A DNA stretch of 52,795 bases, taken from assembly GCA_030681375.1 (NCBI GenBank), contig JAUXWM010000007.1:1-52795 (forward strand). The letters are read 5' to 3'. The DNA is from Gallionella sp. (GTDB taxonomy: Bacteria > Pseudomonadota > Gammaproteobacteria > Burkholderiales > Gallionellaceae). Of this stretch, positions 14,334 through 23,793 are shown piece by piece; position 1 is the stretch's first letter; the number at the start of each line of letters is the position of its first letter. The notes beneath the pieces are model-generated. The model did no database searches, was not told the origin of the DNA, and worked only from the letters and a program-made list of their open reading frames with translations. Position numbers and translations under genes: made by a program.

Positions 14334-14912
14334 TTAACGGGTGATTTCGTTTTCCCTGCGACGTTCCATACGCCGCACTGCCATGACTTGCGGATGCTGC
14401 TGGTAATAACTGCCCCATTCGGATTGTTTTTCAGGGGGCAAGTGTGTGACCTCTGCATCGCATAATACTTTAGGGAAAATATTTTGTTTGATGAGCGAGT
14501 TGTGCAGCAATTGTACGATGGTGAATACCGCCCATTGCTTGGAAGTGGCGTGCAACTGGTCAAAAATGGCGGTAATCAGCAAACGGGCCATGCCTATCTC
14601 GGCGACGGAAAAATTACCTATTTCGACAATATCGTTGCGCTGAACGGGCGAGCCTGTCCGTTCGGCGAGCAGTTGTTCGACGGGTTTGTCCATGTATGTT
14701 TCCAGGAACAGACGTTCGGTTGCCGCGCTACGCAGCCCGCAGGCTGCAATCAGTTTCCCGTCCGGATTACGCAAACTCATCAGATAAGGCATGAAATGAT
14801 TGATTCGCGCATTGTAAGCCTGATGGAAAATATCAGCGATGAAATGCTCTATTTCGGCTCTGTCTTCTGCATCCGGGCCGGAAAAATGTACGGTATTAGC
14901 GAGATGATTCAT
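14334..14912 (-). CDS. Thermostable-hemolysin family protein (GNAT-like acyltransferase fold)
   Basis: A 192-residue member of the family named after Vibrio delta-VPH 'thermostable hemolysin'. Recognised segments are AYNARINHFMPYLMSLRNPDGKLIAACGLRSA, with a GNAT-like beta strand; ETYMDKPVEQLLA; and VEIGNFSV (VEVGNLA in relatives). The last resembles the cofactor-binding strand of acyltransferases and autoinducer synthases. Hemolytic activity is not implied by the sequence. It is the first gene of a five-gene minus-strand operon (hemolysin-like, AMP-ligase, di-iron oxidase, SDR, TPR), so a role as acyltransferase in making a small molecule is a reasonable inference. The 255 bp upstream, shared with the divergent porin-like gene, should hold the promoters. 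Confidence 0.82.
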   Translation of the reverse strand: MNHLANTVHFSGPDAEDRAEIEHFIADIFHQAYNARINHFMPYLMSLRNPDGKLIAACGLRSAATERLFLETYMDKPVEQLLAERTGSPVQRNDIVEIGNFSVAEIGMARLLITAIFDQLHATSKQWAVFTIVQLLHNSLIKQNIFPKVLCDAEVTHLPPEKQSEWGSYYQQHPQVMAVRRMERRRENEITR

Positions 14913-15167
14913 GCGGATGCCTGGTCAGGTAAGATTCTTAAAGGTCATGGATAAAAGGCGATGTTGTCCGTTACGGTCTGGTGCAAACACAGCCGATTCT
15001 GCCTCGCAATAACTATGCTTGCATCGACGGCTGTTCTCAGGGTGTGCGCAGGCAGAAAAGTTCAATCAAAATTTTTTATGGTGGGTGTGCATTTTCAGGA
15101 ACTTGTTTTGCGGTACGCACTCCTATCGCCCGCTGTACTTTATTTAACATGATCTTGAGGATTGAAT

Positions 15168-15719
15168 ATGAAGAAAATTGCTGCTGTTGTTCTGTTGTCT
15201 GCTGTGATTGCTGCGCCTGCTTTTGCTGCTAACGAAGGGTTTTATGCCGGTATTACCTTGGGTAACGGTAAGCCTAACGTTACGCCAGTTACCGGTGCCG
15301 CACTGAGTAAGGCATCTAACTTCATTTATGGTGGCCTGGCGGGTTATCAGTACAACAAGAATATGGCTGTTGAAGTTCAGTTTACCGGTGTCGGCAAGGT
15401 AACGGACGTGGCTGGAAACACAACCAAGGCTGACGCACTGAGCATGACTGCTGTAGGTCTGCTGCCTTTGTCTGACAGCTTCGAGTTGCTGGGCAAGCTG
15501 GGTGTGGCGAGTACCAAGACTGCTTCATCGGCGCTGGCGACCAATCTGGGTGCAAAACGTAGCGGCCTGACTTATGGTCTTGGCGCACAGTACAACGTGT
15601 CTCAGAATCTCGGACTGCGTCTGGTTTGGGATCGTTATGGTGTAGCGACTACCAATGCCGGGATCAAGACCAACGCGAACGCGAATGTCATGACTGTGGG
15701 CGCTGTGTACACGTTCTAA
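15168..15719 (+). CDS. Outer-membrane beta-barrel protein (OmpA/OmpX-like)
   Basis: A 183-residue protein with a signal peptide (MKKIAAVVLLSAVIAAPAFA) and alternating amphipathic strands: EGFYAGITLGNG, NFIYGGLAGYQYN, MAVEVQFTGVG, FELLGKLGVA, SGLTYGLGAQYN and LGLRLVWDRYG. The terminal strand VMTVGAVYTF ends in Phe, the outer-membrane insertion signal. This predicts a small eight-stranded barrel. The start was taken at the ATG at 15168, with GAGG about 10 nt upstream. A strong terminator follows at once, so it is a single-gene unit, divergent from the hemolysin-like operon. Confidence 0.9.
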   Translation: MKKIAAVVLLSAVIAAPAFAANEGFYAGITLGNGKPNVTPVTGAALSKASNFIYGGLAGYQYNKNMAVEVQFTGVGKVTDVAGNTTKADALSMTAVGLLPLSDSFELLGKLGVASTKTASSALATNLGAKRSGLTYGLGAQYNVSQNLGLRLVWDRYGVATTNAGIKTNANANVMTVGAVYTF

Positions 15720-15736
15720 TCACCTCGTAAGATAAA

Positions 15737-15766
15737 TAAAAAAGCCGGCTAAGTCCGGCTTTTTTA
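15737..15766 (+). terminator. Rho-independent terminator after the beta-barrel gene
   Basis: AAAAAGCCGG and CCGGCTTTTT form a 10-bp stem around the loop ctaagt, with the T-run directly after it. It starts 18 bp past the stop codon. The A-run on the other side would also let it work on the minus strand. Confidence 0.92.
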
Positions 15767-15856
15767 TTGGGCGGTGCGGTTATGCCGCAGCATGCGGGTT
15801 TGACAAACAGGCGTTTGAAAACTACATTGCGCAACTCATTCAGCAAAATCTGATAC

Positions 15857-16897
15857 ATGATGAAATCTCTATTCCTGTTGATTGTATTCGCCGCTGCTCT
15901 CACCGCTTGCAGCAAGGAAACCGCGCCGCCCGTCAAGACCGAACGGCCCGCACTGACCCGGGTGGTGGGTGCGCTGGCAGGAGAGAACGGCAATTGGTAT
16001 AGCGGCGAAATACGTGCACGCCATGAGGTCACGCTGGGTTTTCGACTGGGCGGCAAAATAGTCGAGCGCAGGGTGGAGGCGGGCAACTCGGTGCAGGCCG
16101 GGCAGGTGCTGGCGCGTCTGGATCCGACTGATGCAGGATTGCAGTCGAGTGCATCGCAGTCACAATACCGGCTGGCCGAGTCTGAAGCGGTGCGTTACCG
16201 CGAATTGCGCAGCAAGGGTTTTGTCAGCCAGTCTGCGCTGGACGTCAAGGAAACTGCGCTCCAGGCTGCCACCGCCCAGGCCGGGCTGGCGCGCAATCAG
16301 TCTGCCTATACCACCTTGCGCGCCGAACAGGCCGGAGTGATTGCCGCAACCTGGGTGGAAGCAGGTCAGGTGGTCAGTGCCGGGCAGCCAGTGCTGCGGC
16401 TGGCACAGGACGGCGAGCGCGAAGTGGCGATTGCAATACCGGAAGCGCAGTTGGCCGGGCGCAAAGTGGGCGAGGCGGCTGAAGTTGTGTTGCTGAGCGG
16501 TGACGGTGTGCCACGGACAGGACGATTGCGGGAATTGTCGGCGGTTGCTGACCCGGCCAGCCGAACCTATCCGGCGCGGGTGTCCTTCAGTGTTGCGCCC
16601 GGACAGGTGGCGCTGGGCATGACCGCACGCGTGCGTTTCGCCGCTCCGAAACACACGACTAGCGACTGGCTGATTCCACATTCGGCCATTTATCAGCAGG
16701 GCAATCAGACGGCGGTATGGGTTGTGGCGCAGGACCGCAGTGTCAGTTTGCGGCAGGTGAAAATCGCAGCCTACCGCGATGAAGGCGCCGTGATTGCTGG
16801 CGGGCTGGTGGCGGGTGAGCGCATCGTCAGTGCGGGTGTGCACAGGTTGACTGCCGGTGAAAAAATCCGCTTGATCGACACCGGCAGCGCGCCATGA
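15857..16897 (+). CDS. RND efflux periplasmic adaptor (membrane fusion lipoprotein)
   Basis: A 346-residue HlyD/MexA-type adaptor. The lipobox LTACSKE after a short hydrophobic signal makes it a lipoprotein anchored in the inner membrane. Biotinyl-lipoyl halves are visible in RHEVTLGFRLGGKIVERRVEAG-like strands and in ATWVEAGQVVSAGQPVLRLA, flanking a coiled-coil hairpin (residues about 90-150). A beta-barrel follows (AEVVLLSGDG, YPARVSFSV, LGMTARVRFA). It overlaps the permease gene by 4 bp (ATGA). It would join the permease to an outer-membrane channel, which is not encoded nearby. Confidence 0.94.
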   Translation: MMKSLFLLIVFAAALTACSKETAPPVKTERPALTRVVGALAGENGNWYSGEIRARHEVTLGFRLGGKIVERRVEAGNSVQAGQVLARLDPTDAGLQSSASQSQYRLAESEAVRYRELRSKGFVSQSALDVKETALQAATAQAGLARNQSAYTTLRAEQAGVIAATWVEAGQVVSAGQPVLRLAQDGEREVAIAIPEAQLAGRKVGEAAEVVLLSGDGVPRTGRLRELSAVADPASRTYPARVSFSVAPGQVALGMTARVRFAAPKHTTSDWLIPHSAIYQQGNQTAVWVVAQDRSVSLRQVKIAAYRDEGAVIAGGLVAGERIVSAGVHRLTAGEKIRLIDTGSAP

Positions 16898-19800
16898 AAG
16901 GGCCGAACCTTTCTGCCTGGGCGCTGAATCACCCGCAAATGATGCTGTATCTGATCATTGTGCTGACCGTGTCGGGGGTGATTTCCTATTTCAATCTGGG
17001 GCGTGCCGAAGACCCGGATTTTACCTTCAAGGTGATGGCGGTGCGCACGCTGTGGCCGGGCGCGACAGCGCTGGAGGTTGAACGCGAACTGACGGAACGG
17101 GTAGAAAAGAAGTTGCAGGAAACGCCGTGGGTGGACGTGCTGCGTTCCGCCTCCAAGCCTGGCGAGTCCATGGTGTTCGTGATGCTGAAGGATTACACCC
17201 CGAAAAAGGAGGTGCCGGAGGCCTGGCGGCAGGTACGCAAGAAACTGGATGATATTCGTCATACCCTGCCGTCCGGCGTGCAGGGGCCGTTCCCGAATGA
17301 AGAATTTGGCGATGTGCAAATCAATATTTTTGCGCTGACTGGTGACGGGTTTGATCTGGCAGCCTTGCGCCGTTATGCGGATCAGATAGCACTGGAATTG
17401 GCGCTAGTCCCGGATGTCAGGCGCGTCGAATTGATCGGCGTGCAGGATGAAAAAATCTATCTGGATGCGTCTCCTGCCCGGCTGGCGAGTTTCGGCATTA
17501 CACCCGCGCAGATAGGCGCGGCATTGCAACAGCAGAACGGGGTTGCGCCCGGCGGCTTCGTCGATACGGACAGCGATCGCATCTGGCTGCGTGTGACCGG
17601 GGGTTACGACAGCGTAGAACGGATACGCAATACCGATTTGCTGGTGAACGGCCAGCATTTGCGTCTGGGCGATATCGTCAAGGTGTCGCGTGGCCTGAGC
17701 GATCCGCCGCGTCCGGCGATGCGGGTCGGCGGGCAACCCGCCATCGGCATGGGCGTTGTCATGGACAAGGGCGGCAATGTCGTCAAGCTGGGCGAAAATC
17801 TGGATGTCGCGATGAAGGCTATCTCGGCATCCCTGCCGGTGGGCGTTACGGTGCATGTGGTGGCCAATCAGCCCGAAGTCGTCAAAGAATCCATTTCCCT
17901 GTTCCAGACTTCGCTGGCGGAAGCGATCCTGATCGTGCTGGCGGTCTCATTTATCAGTCTGGGCTGGCGTACCGGTACGGTGGTGGCGCTGTCCATCCCG
18001 CTGGTGCTGGCGATTACCTTCTTCATGATGAAGCTGTTCGGCATTGATTTGCAGCGCATCTCACTGGGTGCGCTGGTAATCGCACTCGGTTTACTGGTGG
18101 ACGATGCCATCATCGCCGTGGAAATGATGGTGGTGAAAATGGAGCAGGGCTGGGATCGCGTCAAGGCGGCCACCTTTGCCTATACCTCGACGGCTTTCCC
18201 CATGCTGACCGGCACCCTGATTACCGCAGCCGCCTTCACGCCTGTGGGCTTTTCCAAGTCGGCCGCCAGCGAATACACCTTCTCGATTTTTGCCGTGGTG
18301 ACCATTGCCTTGCTGGTTTCATGGCTGGTTGCGGTGTTGTTCACGCCCTATCTCGGCTATAAATTGCTGGACCCGAAAAAACTCATCGAAAAAGCCCAAA
18401 GACATGGCGAGGATATTTACGACACGCCCTTCTATCGCCGTTTTCGCGCGCTGGTGGAATGGTGTCTGCGCAACCGCTGGAAGGTGATAGCGGCGACGTT
18501 GTTGTTGTTTGTCCTGTCCATCGTGGCCTTTGGCAAGGGTGTGCAAAAGCAGTTTTTCCCGTCTTCCAGTCGCCTGGAATTGATGGTGGATGTGTGGCTG
18601 CCGCAGGGCGCATCGCTCAGGGCTACCCGGCATGAAGTCGAGCGCATCGAACACTTGCTCAAAGGTGATGCTGCCGTGAGCACGTTCTCGTGCTATGTCG
18701 GTAACAGCGCGCCGCGCTTCTTTTTGTCGCTGGATGTCAAATTATTCAGCGACAACTATGCGCAGTGCGTGATTCTGACCAAAAGCATCGCGGCACGCGA
18801 GACGCTCAAGCACAGGCTGGAACAAATATTTACTTCTGCCGAGGGAGGGTTTACCCATATCCATCCGCATGTGGTGAGGCTGGAAAATGGCCCGCCAGTC
18901 GGCTATCCGGTGCAGTTCCGCGTCAGCGGTAACGATGTCGAACAGGTGCGCAGCATTGCAGATCAGGTGTCCATATTGATGCGCGCCAACCCGCATTTGC
19001 AGGATGTCAGCTTCGACTGGAATGAAAAAGTGAAAAGCGTGCGCATCGTCGTGGATCAGGACAAGGCGCGCATCCTCGGCACCTCCAGTAACGACATTGC
19101 GCGTGCCTTGCAAGGCTGGATGAACGGCATTGCGCTTACCCAGTACCGCGAGGGCGACCAGTTGATCGATGTGGTGTTCAGAGGCGAGCGAACATCGGGC
19201 GAGGTGCAGCGTACGCTGGATCGTTTGCCCGATCTGGATATTCCGCTGGCAAATGGCGCTCATGTGCCGCTGGCGCAACTCGCACGCCTGGTACCCGTGC
19301 TGGAAGAAGGCGTCATCTGGCGGCGTCATCGCACGCCGACCATGACGGTGCTGGCCGATATGAGTGATAAGACCCAGCCCGCAACGGTGTCCACACAATT
19401 GAATGCACAGCTGGAAACGCTGCGCGCCACTCTGCCGGCAGGCTATCGCATCGAAATGGGCGGCAGTGTCGAGGAATCCGCCAAGGGCGAAACGGCGATC
19501 AAGGCGGTGGTGCCGATGATGCTGGTGGGCGTGATTACCTTGCTGATGATACAACTGCAAAGCATCAGCCGCACCCTCATCGTGCTGCTCACCGCGCCGC
19601 TGGGCTTGATAGGCGTGACCGCAGCACTGCTGATTTTTCAGGTGCCGTTCGGCTTCGTCGCCAATCTCGGTTTCATCGCGCTGGCGGGCATGATCATGCG
19701 CAACTCGGTCATCCTGGTGGATCAAATTCGTCAGGATGAGGAAGAGGGTAAATCCCGCTGGGAATCTATCGTCAGTTCCACCGTGCGCCGTTTCCGCCCG

Positions 19801-19971
19801 ATCACCTTGACCGCGGCCGCCGCCATACTGGCGATGATCCCGCTCACCCGTCAGGTGTTCTGGGGTCCGATGGCGGTCACTATCATGGGCGGGCTGGTGG
19901 TCGCCACCCTGCTCACCTGTCTGTTCCTGCCCGCGCTGTATGCGGCGTGGTTCAGGGTGAAGGAGGAGTGA
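16894..19971 (+). CDS. RND-family multidrug efflux permease
   Basis: A 1025-residue proton-driven inner-membrane pump with twelve predicted helices and two large periplasmic loops. The opening helix ([28 protein letters not shown]) is followed by the porter domain [18 protein letters not shown]. The proton-relay aspartates are in [14 protein letters not shown] on helix 4. The second half repeats the pattern, with [20 protein letters not shown] on helix 10. Its sequence style is that of the HAE1-like clade with short RAEDPDF openings, as in the TriC type. Substrates cannot be predicted. Translation is coupled to the adaptor; no outer-membrane factor or repressor gene is adjacent. Confidence 0.95.
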   Translation: MKGPNLSAWALNHPQMMLYLIIVLTVSGVISYFNLGRAEDPDFTFKVMAVRTLWPGATALEVERELTERVEKKLQETPWVDVLRSASKPGESMVFVMLKDYTPKKEVPEAWRQVRKKLDDIRHTLPSGVQGPFPNEEFGDVQINIFALTGDGFDLAALRRYADQIALELALVPDVRRVELIGVQDEKIYLDASPARLASFGITPAQIGAALQQQNGVAPGGFVDTDSDRIWLRVTGGYDSVERIRNTDLLVNGQHLRLGDIVKVSRGLSDPPRPAMRVGGQPAIGMGVVMDKGGNVVKLGENLDVAMKAISASLPVGVTVHVVANQPEVVKESISLFQTSLAEAILIVLAVSFISLGWRTGTVVALSIPLVLAITFFMMKLFGIDLQRISLGALVIALGLLVDDAIIAVEMMVVKMEQGWDRVKAATFAYTSTAFPMLTGTLITAAAFTPVGFSKSAASEYTFSIFAVVTIALLVSWLVAVLFTPYLGYKLLDPKKLIEKAQRHGEDIYDTPFYRRFRALVEWCLRNRWKVIAATLLLFVLSIVAFGKGVQKQFFPSSSRLELMVDVWLPQGASLRATRHEVERIEHLLKGDAAVSTFSCYVGNSAPRFFLSLDVKLFSDNYAQCVILTKSIAARETLKHRLEQIFTSAEGGFTHIHPHVVRLENGPPVGYPVQFRVSGNDVEQVRSIADQVSILMRANPHLQDVSFDWNEKVKSVRIVVDQDKARILGTSSNDIARALQGWMNGIALTQYREGDQLIDVVFRGERTSGEVQRTLDRLPDLDIPLANGAHVPLAQLARLVPVLEEGVIWRRHRTPTMTVLADMSDKTQPATVSTQLNAQLETLRATLPAGYRIEMGGSVEESAKGETAIKAVVPMMLVGVITLLMIQLQSISRTLIVLLTAPLGLIGVTAALLIFQVPFGFVANLGFIALAGMIMRNSVILVDQIRQDEEEGKSRWESIVSSTVRRFRPITLTAAAAILAMIPLTRQVFWGPMAVTIMGGLVVATLLTCLFLPALYAAWFRVKEE

Positions 19972-20924
19972 AAAACAGGCAGGCAGTCACCGCCGTGAAA
20001 GCGGGCATGCATCCGCGCAATCCGCACCGGGAGCGTTATGATTTTCAGCGACTCACTGCCGCCAGTCCGGAGTTGGCGGGATTTGTGTCGCCCAATGCGT
20101 ATGGCGACGCGTCGATAGACTTCGCCGATCCGCTTGCGGTGAAGGCGCTCAACTGCGCCTTGCTGAGGCTGGAATACGCCATAGAGGGATGGGATATTCC
20201 GGCGCAGTATCTTTGCCCGCCGATACCGGGCAGGGCGGATTATCTGCATTACCTTGCCGATCTGCTGGCTGACGGCGGTGTCATCCCGCGCGGTGATGCT
20301 ATACAGGTGCTCGACATCGGCACGGGCGCGAACTGCATCTATCCGTTGATCGGTCATCGTGCGTACGGCTGGCAGTTTGTCGGTGCAGACATTGATCCGG
20401 TAGCGCTGGTCAACGCGCAACGCATTCTGGATGCAAACAGCGGCCTGAATGAGGTCGTCGAATTGCGTCTGCAGGCATCACCCGGCGCAGTTTTCAGCGG
20501 CATCGTTAAGCCGGATGAGCGCTTTGATCTTACCCTGTGCAATCCGCCTTTTCATGCTTCGCCTGATGAAGCCCGTGCGGGCACGCAGCGCAAATGGAAG
20601 AATCTCGGTAAACAGAACATCAGAAAACCGCTGCTGAATTTCGGCGGGCAGGGCGGGGAGCTGTGGTGCGAGGGGGGCGAGGAGGCATTTGTGTGCCGCA
20701 TGGTCGAAGAGAGCGTGTTATTTGCTGATCGCTGCCTCTGGTTCACCACGCTGATTTCGAAGTCAGCCAGCCTGCCTGCCGTTTATCGTGCGCTGAAAAA
20801 GGCGGGGGTGGCAGGCAGCAGGACGATAGAGATGGCGCAAGGGCAGAAAAAAAGTCGTATCGTGGCCTGGACTTTTCAGAGCGAAAACCAGCAACGCCTG
20901 TGGCGTAGCTCGCGCCGGAAATAA
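19968..20924 (+). CDS. rlmF: 23S rRNA (adenine(1618)-N6)-methyltransferase RlmF
   Basis: An approximately 318-residue SAM-dependent N6-adenine methyltransferase. Family blocks are [51 protein letters not shown], the SAM loop [16 protein letters not shown], and the catalytic NPPFHAS. The start is uncertain. I used the GTG at 19968, whose GTGA overlaps the permease stop; the ATG at 20007 (MHPRNPH) and GTG at 19995 are alternatives, and relatives have a few residues before HPRN. It methylates A1618 of 23S rRNA during assembly. The overlap with the efflux gene suggests read-through transcription rather than a functional link. Confidence 0.92.
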   Translation: MKNRQAVTAVKAGMHPRNPHRERYDFQRLTAASPELAGFVSPNAYGDASIDFADPLAVKALNCALLRLEYAIEGWDIPAQYLCPPIPGRADYLHYLADLLADGGVIPRGDAIQVLDIGTGANCIYPLIGHRAYGWQFVGADIDPVALVNAQRILDANSGLNEVVELRLQASPGAVFSGIVKPDERFDLTLCNPPFHASPDEARAGTQRKWKNLGKQNIRKPLLNFGGQGGELWCEGGEEAFVCRMVEESVLFADRCLWFTTLISKSASLPAVYRALKKAGVAGSRTIEMAQGQKKSRIVAWTFQSENQQRLWRSSRRK

Positions 20925-20996
20925 AAACACGCTTCGGCTTGCCGCAGCCTATCAATTCGGGCCGGTCAGGCTGCATCCCTCTGCTATCATTACGCC

Positions 20997-22844
20997 ATGC
21001 TCAATATACTTAACATGACTTATCTGCAGGGTGGCGTCCCCCTGCTTCAACAGGCGAATTTGCAGGTGTACGCCAACCAGCGCATCGGTCTGGTCGGGAA
21101 GAACGGTTGCGGCAAGTCCACGCTGTTTCGCCTGATACGCGGTGAAATCAATCCGGAAAGCGGCGAAGTCTCGCTGCAAAGCGGCAAGACGCTGGCCTAT
21201 GTCGAACAGGAAATAGAGAATTCCGATCAGGCTGCACTCGAATTCGTGCTCGACGGGGATGTGCAGTTGCGCCAGCTGGAAAAAATTCTCATCAAGGAAC
21301 AGCACGACACGGCATGGTTTGAAGCGCAGCAGCACTTCGAGGCGATAGAGGGTTACGGCGCACCGGCGCGTGCTGCACAGTTGCTCAGCGGCCTGGGCTT
21401 TGCTACGGACAGTCTGGTGCGCCCGGTAAGCAGTTTTTCCGGCGGCTGGCGCATGCGTCTGAATCTGGCGCGCGCGCTGATGCACAGGGCGGATTTGCTG
21501 CTGCTGGACGAGCCGACCAATCACCTCGATCTGGAAGCTATTCTCTGGCTGGAACAGTATCTGTCCCGCTATCCGGGCAGCATACTGCTGGTGTCGCATG
21601 ACCGGGAATTCCTCAATGCCACCGTCAATCGGATTGCGCACGTACATGATGGTGTGATCGACTGCTATGCAGGGGATTACGATGACTTCGAGCGCGCCCG
21701 CGCCGAGAAAATTGCCCAACAGAACCAGGCGTTCCAGACGCAGCAGCTGAAAATCGCGCATCTGGAAGACTTTGTGCGGCGCTTCAGGGCTCAGGCCACC
21801 AAGGCCAAACGGGCGCAAAGCCGCGTCAAGGCGCTGGAGCGGCTCACGCGCATTGCGCCCGCCCACATTACCGACGGGCATTTCGAGCTGGAGATTGAAG
21901 CGCCTGAACGCAGTCCCGATTTGCTGATGCGTCTGGATAACATGGGCTTTGCCTACGGCGAGAAGCAGCTGTTCCGGAATATGAACATGGTGCTGCGTGC
22001 CGGTGCGCGCATTGCCCTGCTGGGGCCGAACGGTGCCGGTAAATCCACGCTGATCAAGCTGCTGGTGGCTGAGCTGCAACCCACTACCGGCAGGCTGGAT
22101 ATCACACCCGACATTCGCATCGGCTATTTTGCCCAGCATCAGCTGGAAAATCTCGACAGCGCGGCCACGCCTTTGCAGCACATGGAACGCATCGCGCCCA
22201 AGGAAACTACGCTGGCACTGCGCACCTTTCTCGGTCGCTTCGGTCTGGCCGGCAACGCGGAGGACAGGCCGGTGGAGAGCTTCTCCGGCGGTGAGAAGAG
22301 CCGTCTGGCGCTTGCGCTGCTGGCCTGGCAAAAACCCCATCTGTTGCTGCTCGATGAGCCGACCAATCACCTCGATCTGGATATGCGCGATGCGCTGACT
22401 ATTGCACTGGAAGAATATACGGGTGCGGTGGTGATTGTCTCGCACGACCGCAGTCTGATACGCGCGGTGGCGGATGAATTGTGGCTGGTGGCCGATGGCG
22501 AGGCCAGCTTGTTTGACGGTGATCTGGACGATTACAAGAGCTGGATAGAAGCGCGCCGTCCGCGCGAGGCGGTTCAGGTCAAACAGGCCAAGCCGGTACA
22601 GGCGGCAGCGCCTAGGCCGAATAAAAAGGCATTGCAGTCGAAGCGCACCAAGCTGGAGCTTGAACTCGGCAAGGCGCAAGCCGAACTGACCGAAATTAAC
22701 GCTCAGCTGGGCGATCCGGCCACCTATGCCAGTTGCAGTAATGACTTTATCGCCAGCCTGAATTCACGGCGCGAAATCGTGCAGGCCAGAGTTGATGAAC
22801 TTGAGGAGGGCTGGCTGGAACTGGAGCTGGCGCTGGAAGCATGA
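20997..22844 (+). CDS. yheS: ABC-F family ATPase (YheS type)
   Basis: A 615-residue tandem ATPase without membrane helices, as in ribosome-associated ABC-F factors. ABC1: Walker A GLVGKNGCGKST, signature SSFSGGWRMRLNLARAL, Walker B LLLLDEPTNHLDL. ABC2: GPNGAGKST, ESFSGGEKSRLALALLAW, LLLDEPTNHLDL. The P-site tRNA-interaction linker between them contains RRFRAQATKAKRAQSRVKAL. A basic coiled-coil C-terminus ends the protein. The pattern (SGGWRMRLNLA and a long C-terminal coil) fits YheS better than Uup or EttA. It is expected to act in translation under stress. Its 3' end lies 60 bp before nadK. Confidence 0.95.
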   Translation: MLNILNMTYLQGGVPLLQQANLQVYANQRIGLVGKNGCGKSTLFRLIRGEINPESGEVSLQSGKTLAYVEQEIENSDQAALEFVLDGDVQLRQLEKILIKEQHDTAWFEAQQHFEAIEGYGAPARAAQLLSGLGFATDSLVRPVSSFSGGWRMRLNLARALMHRADLLLLDEPTNHLDLEAILWLEQYLSRYPGSILLVSHDREFLNATVNRIAHVHDGVIDCYAGDYDDFERARAEKIAQQNQAFQTQQLKIAHLEDFVRRFRAQATKAKRAQSRVKALERLTRIAPAHITDGHFELEIEAPERSPDLLMRLDNMGFAYGEKQLFRNMNMVLRAGARIALLGPNGAGKSTLIKLLVAELQPTTGRLDITPDIRIGYFAQHQLENLDSAATPLQHMERIAPKETTLALRTFLGRFGLAGNAEDRPVESFSGGEKSRLALALLAWQKPHLLLLDEPTNHLDLDMRDALTIALEEYTGAVVIVSHDRSLIRAVADELWLVADGEASLFDGDLDDYKSWIEARRPREAVQVKQAKPVQAAAPRPNKKALQSKRTKLELELGKAQAELTEINAQLGDPATYASCSNDFIASLNSRREIVQARVDELEEGWLELELALEA

Positions 22845-22904
22845 CATGTGTCTGAGTCAGCATCCGCTTTGTCATTGCCAGTGCAATGTGGTCTAATCGC
22901 GCCC

Positions 22905-23777
22905 ATGAAATTTCCCTTTGAAAATGTCGCGCTGATCGGCAAGCATAAGTCGCCCGAAGTCGCTGTGCACGTGCTGCGTTTGGCGGAATTTTTGTCTGCC
23001 AGAGGCTTGAGTGTGGTGGTGGATGAGCTGACCGCCGAGCTGCTCGCGGATAATCCCTATCCGTCGATGGCGCTGGCGGATATGGCGGCTGTGACGGATC
23101 TGGCGATCGTGATGGGGGGAGACGGCACGATGTTGAATATTGCGCGCACCTTTTCGCCGCATCATGTGCCCTTGATCGGCGTGAATCAGGGACGACTGGG
23201 TTTTCTGACCGACCTTACCCCGGAAAATATGCTGGATAGCATCGAGGCCATGCTGGAAGGGCGGTTTGTTACCGAACAGCGGCTATTGTTGTCGGCGCGC
23301 GTGTTACGCGATGAGGTTGAAGTCTTCAGCGGTCTGGCCTTCAACGAAGTGGTGGTGCATCGCAGCAATATCAGCAGCATGGTGGAATTCGAAGTGCGCA
23401 TCGACGGCCAGTATCTGTACAACCAACGTGCCGACGGGCTGATTGTCGCTACGCCGACGGGTTCGACCGCTTACGCAATGTCGGCCGGCGGCCCGATTCT
23501 TCATCCCGGACTCGAAGTTCTGGAACTGGTGCCTATCTGTCCGCATACGCTGAGCAATCGCCCGATTGTGGTGAATAGCCTGTCAGTGCTGGAAATTCTG
23601 ATGCATCGCACCGATGATATTCGCGTGCGTCTGGATAGTCATAGCAACTTTGATATGCAGTTGAACGACAAAATTGTGGTGACCCGTCACCCCGATCACG
23701 CCTGTCTGCTGCATCCGCTGGGGCATAGTTACTACACTACGCTGCGCGAAAAACTGCTCTGGAATCAGGCGCTCTAA
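22905..23777 (+). CDS. nadK: NAD kinase
   Basis: A 290-residue ATP-NAD kinase that makes NADP. The GGDGTMLNIAR motif (GGDG active site), LPLIGVNQGRLGFLTDLTP-like segment and DGLIVATPTGSTAYAMSAGG are diagnostic. The start is the ATG at 22905 (MKFPFENVALIGK), the usual opening strand; the frame stays open back to a GTG at 22848 but that part has no homology pattern. recN follows 16 bp downstream, a common pairing in beta- and gamma-proteobacteria. Confidence 0.97.
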   Translation: MKFPFENVALIGKHKSPEVAVHVLRLAEFLSARGLSVVVDELTAELLADNPYPSMALADMAAVTDLAIVMGGDGTMLNIARTFSPHHVPLIGVNQGRLGFLTDLTPENMLDSIEAMLEGRFVTEQRLLLSARVLRDEVEVFSGLAFNEVVVHRSNISSMVEFEVRIDGQYLYNQRADGLIVATPTGSTAYAMSAGGPILHPGLEVLELVPICPHTLSNRPIVVNSLSVLEILMHRTDDIRVRLDSHSNFDMQLNDKIVVTRHPDHACLLHPLGHSYYTTLREKLLWNQAL

Positions 23778-23793
23778 TGTCCGAATCAGAAAA

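Noticed and set aside
18742..19725. 327-codon open frame antisense to the RND permease
   Set aside because: Histidine-rich shadow of the permease with no start signal or motif.
20952..22679. 575-codon open frame on the minus strand
   Set aside because: It mirrors the ABC-F gene, whose motifs are perfect; no recognisable domain in the antisense frame.
22861..22904. nadK promoter (TTGCCA ... TCTAAT)
   Set aside because: The spacer is only 11 bp, so the two boxes cannot work together.
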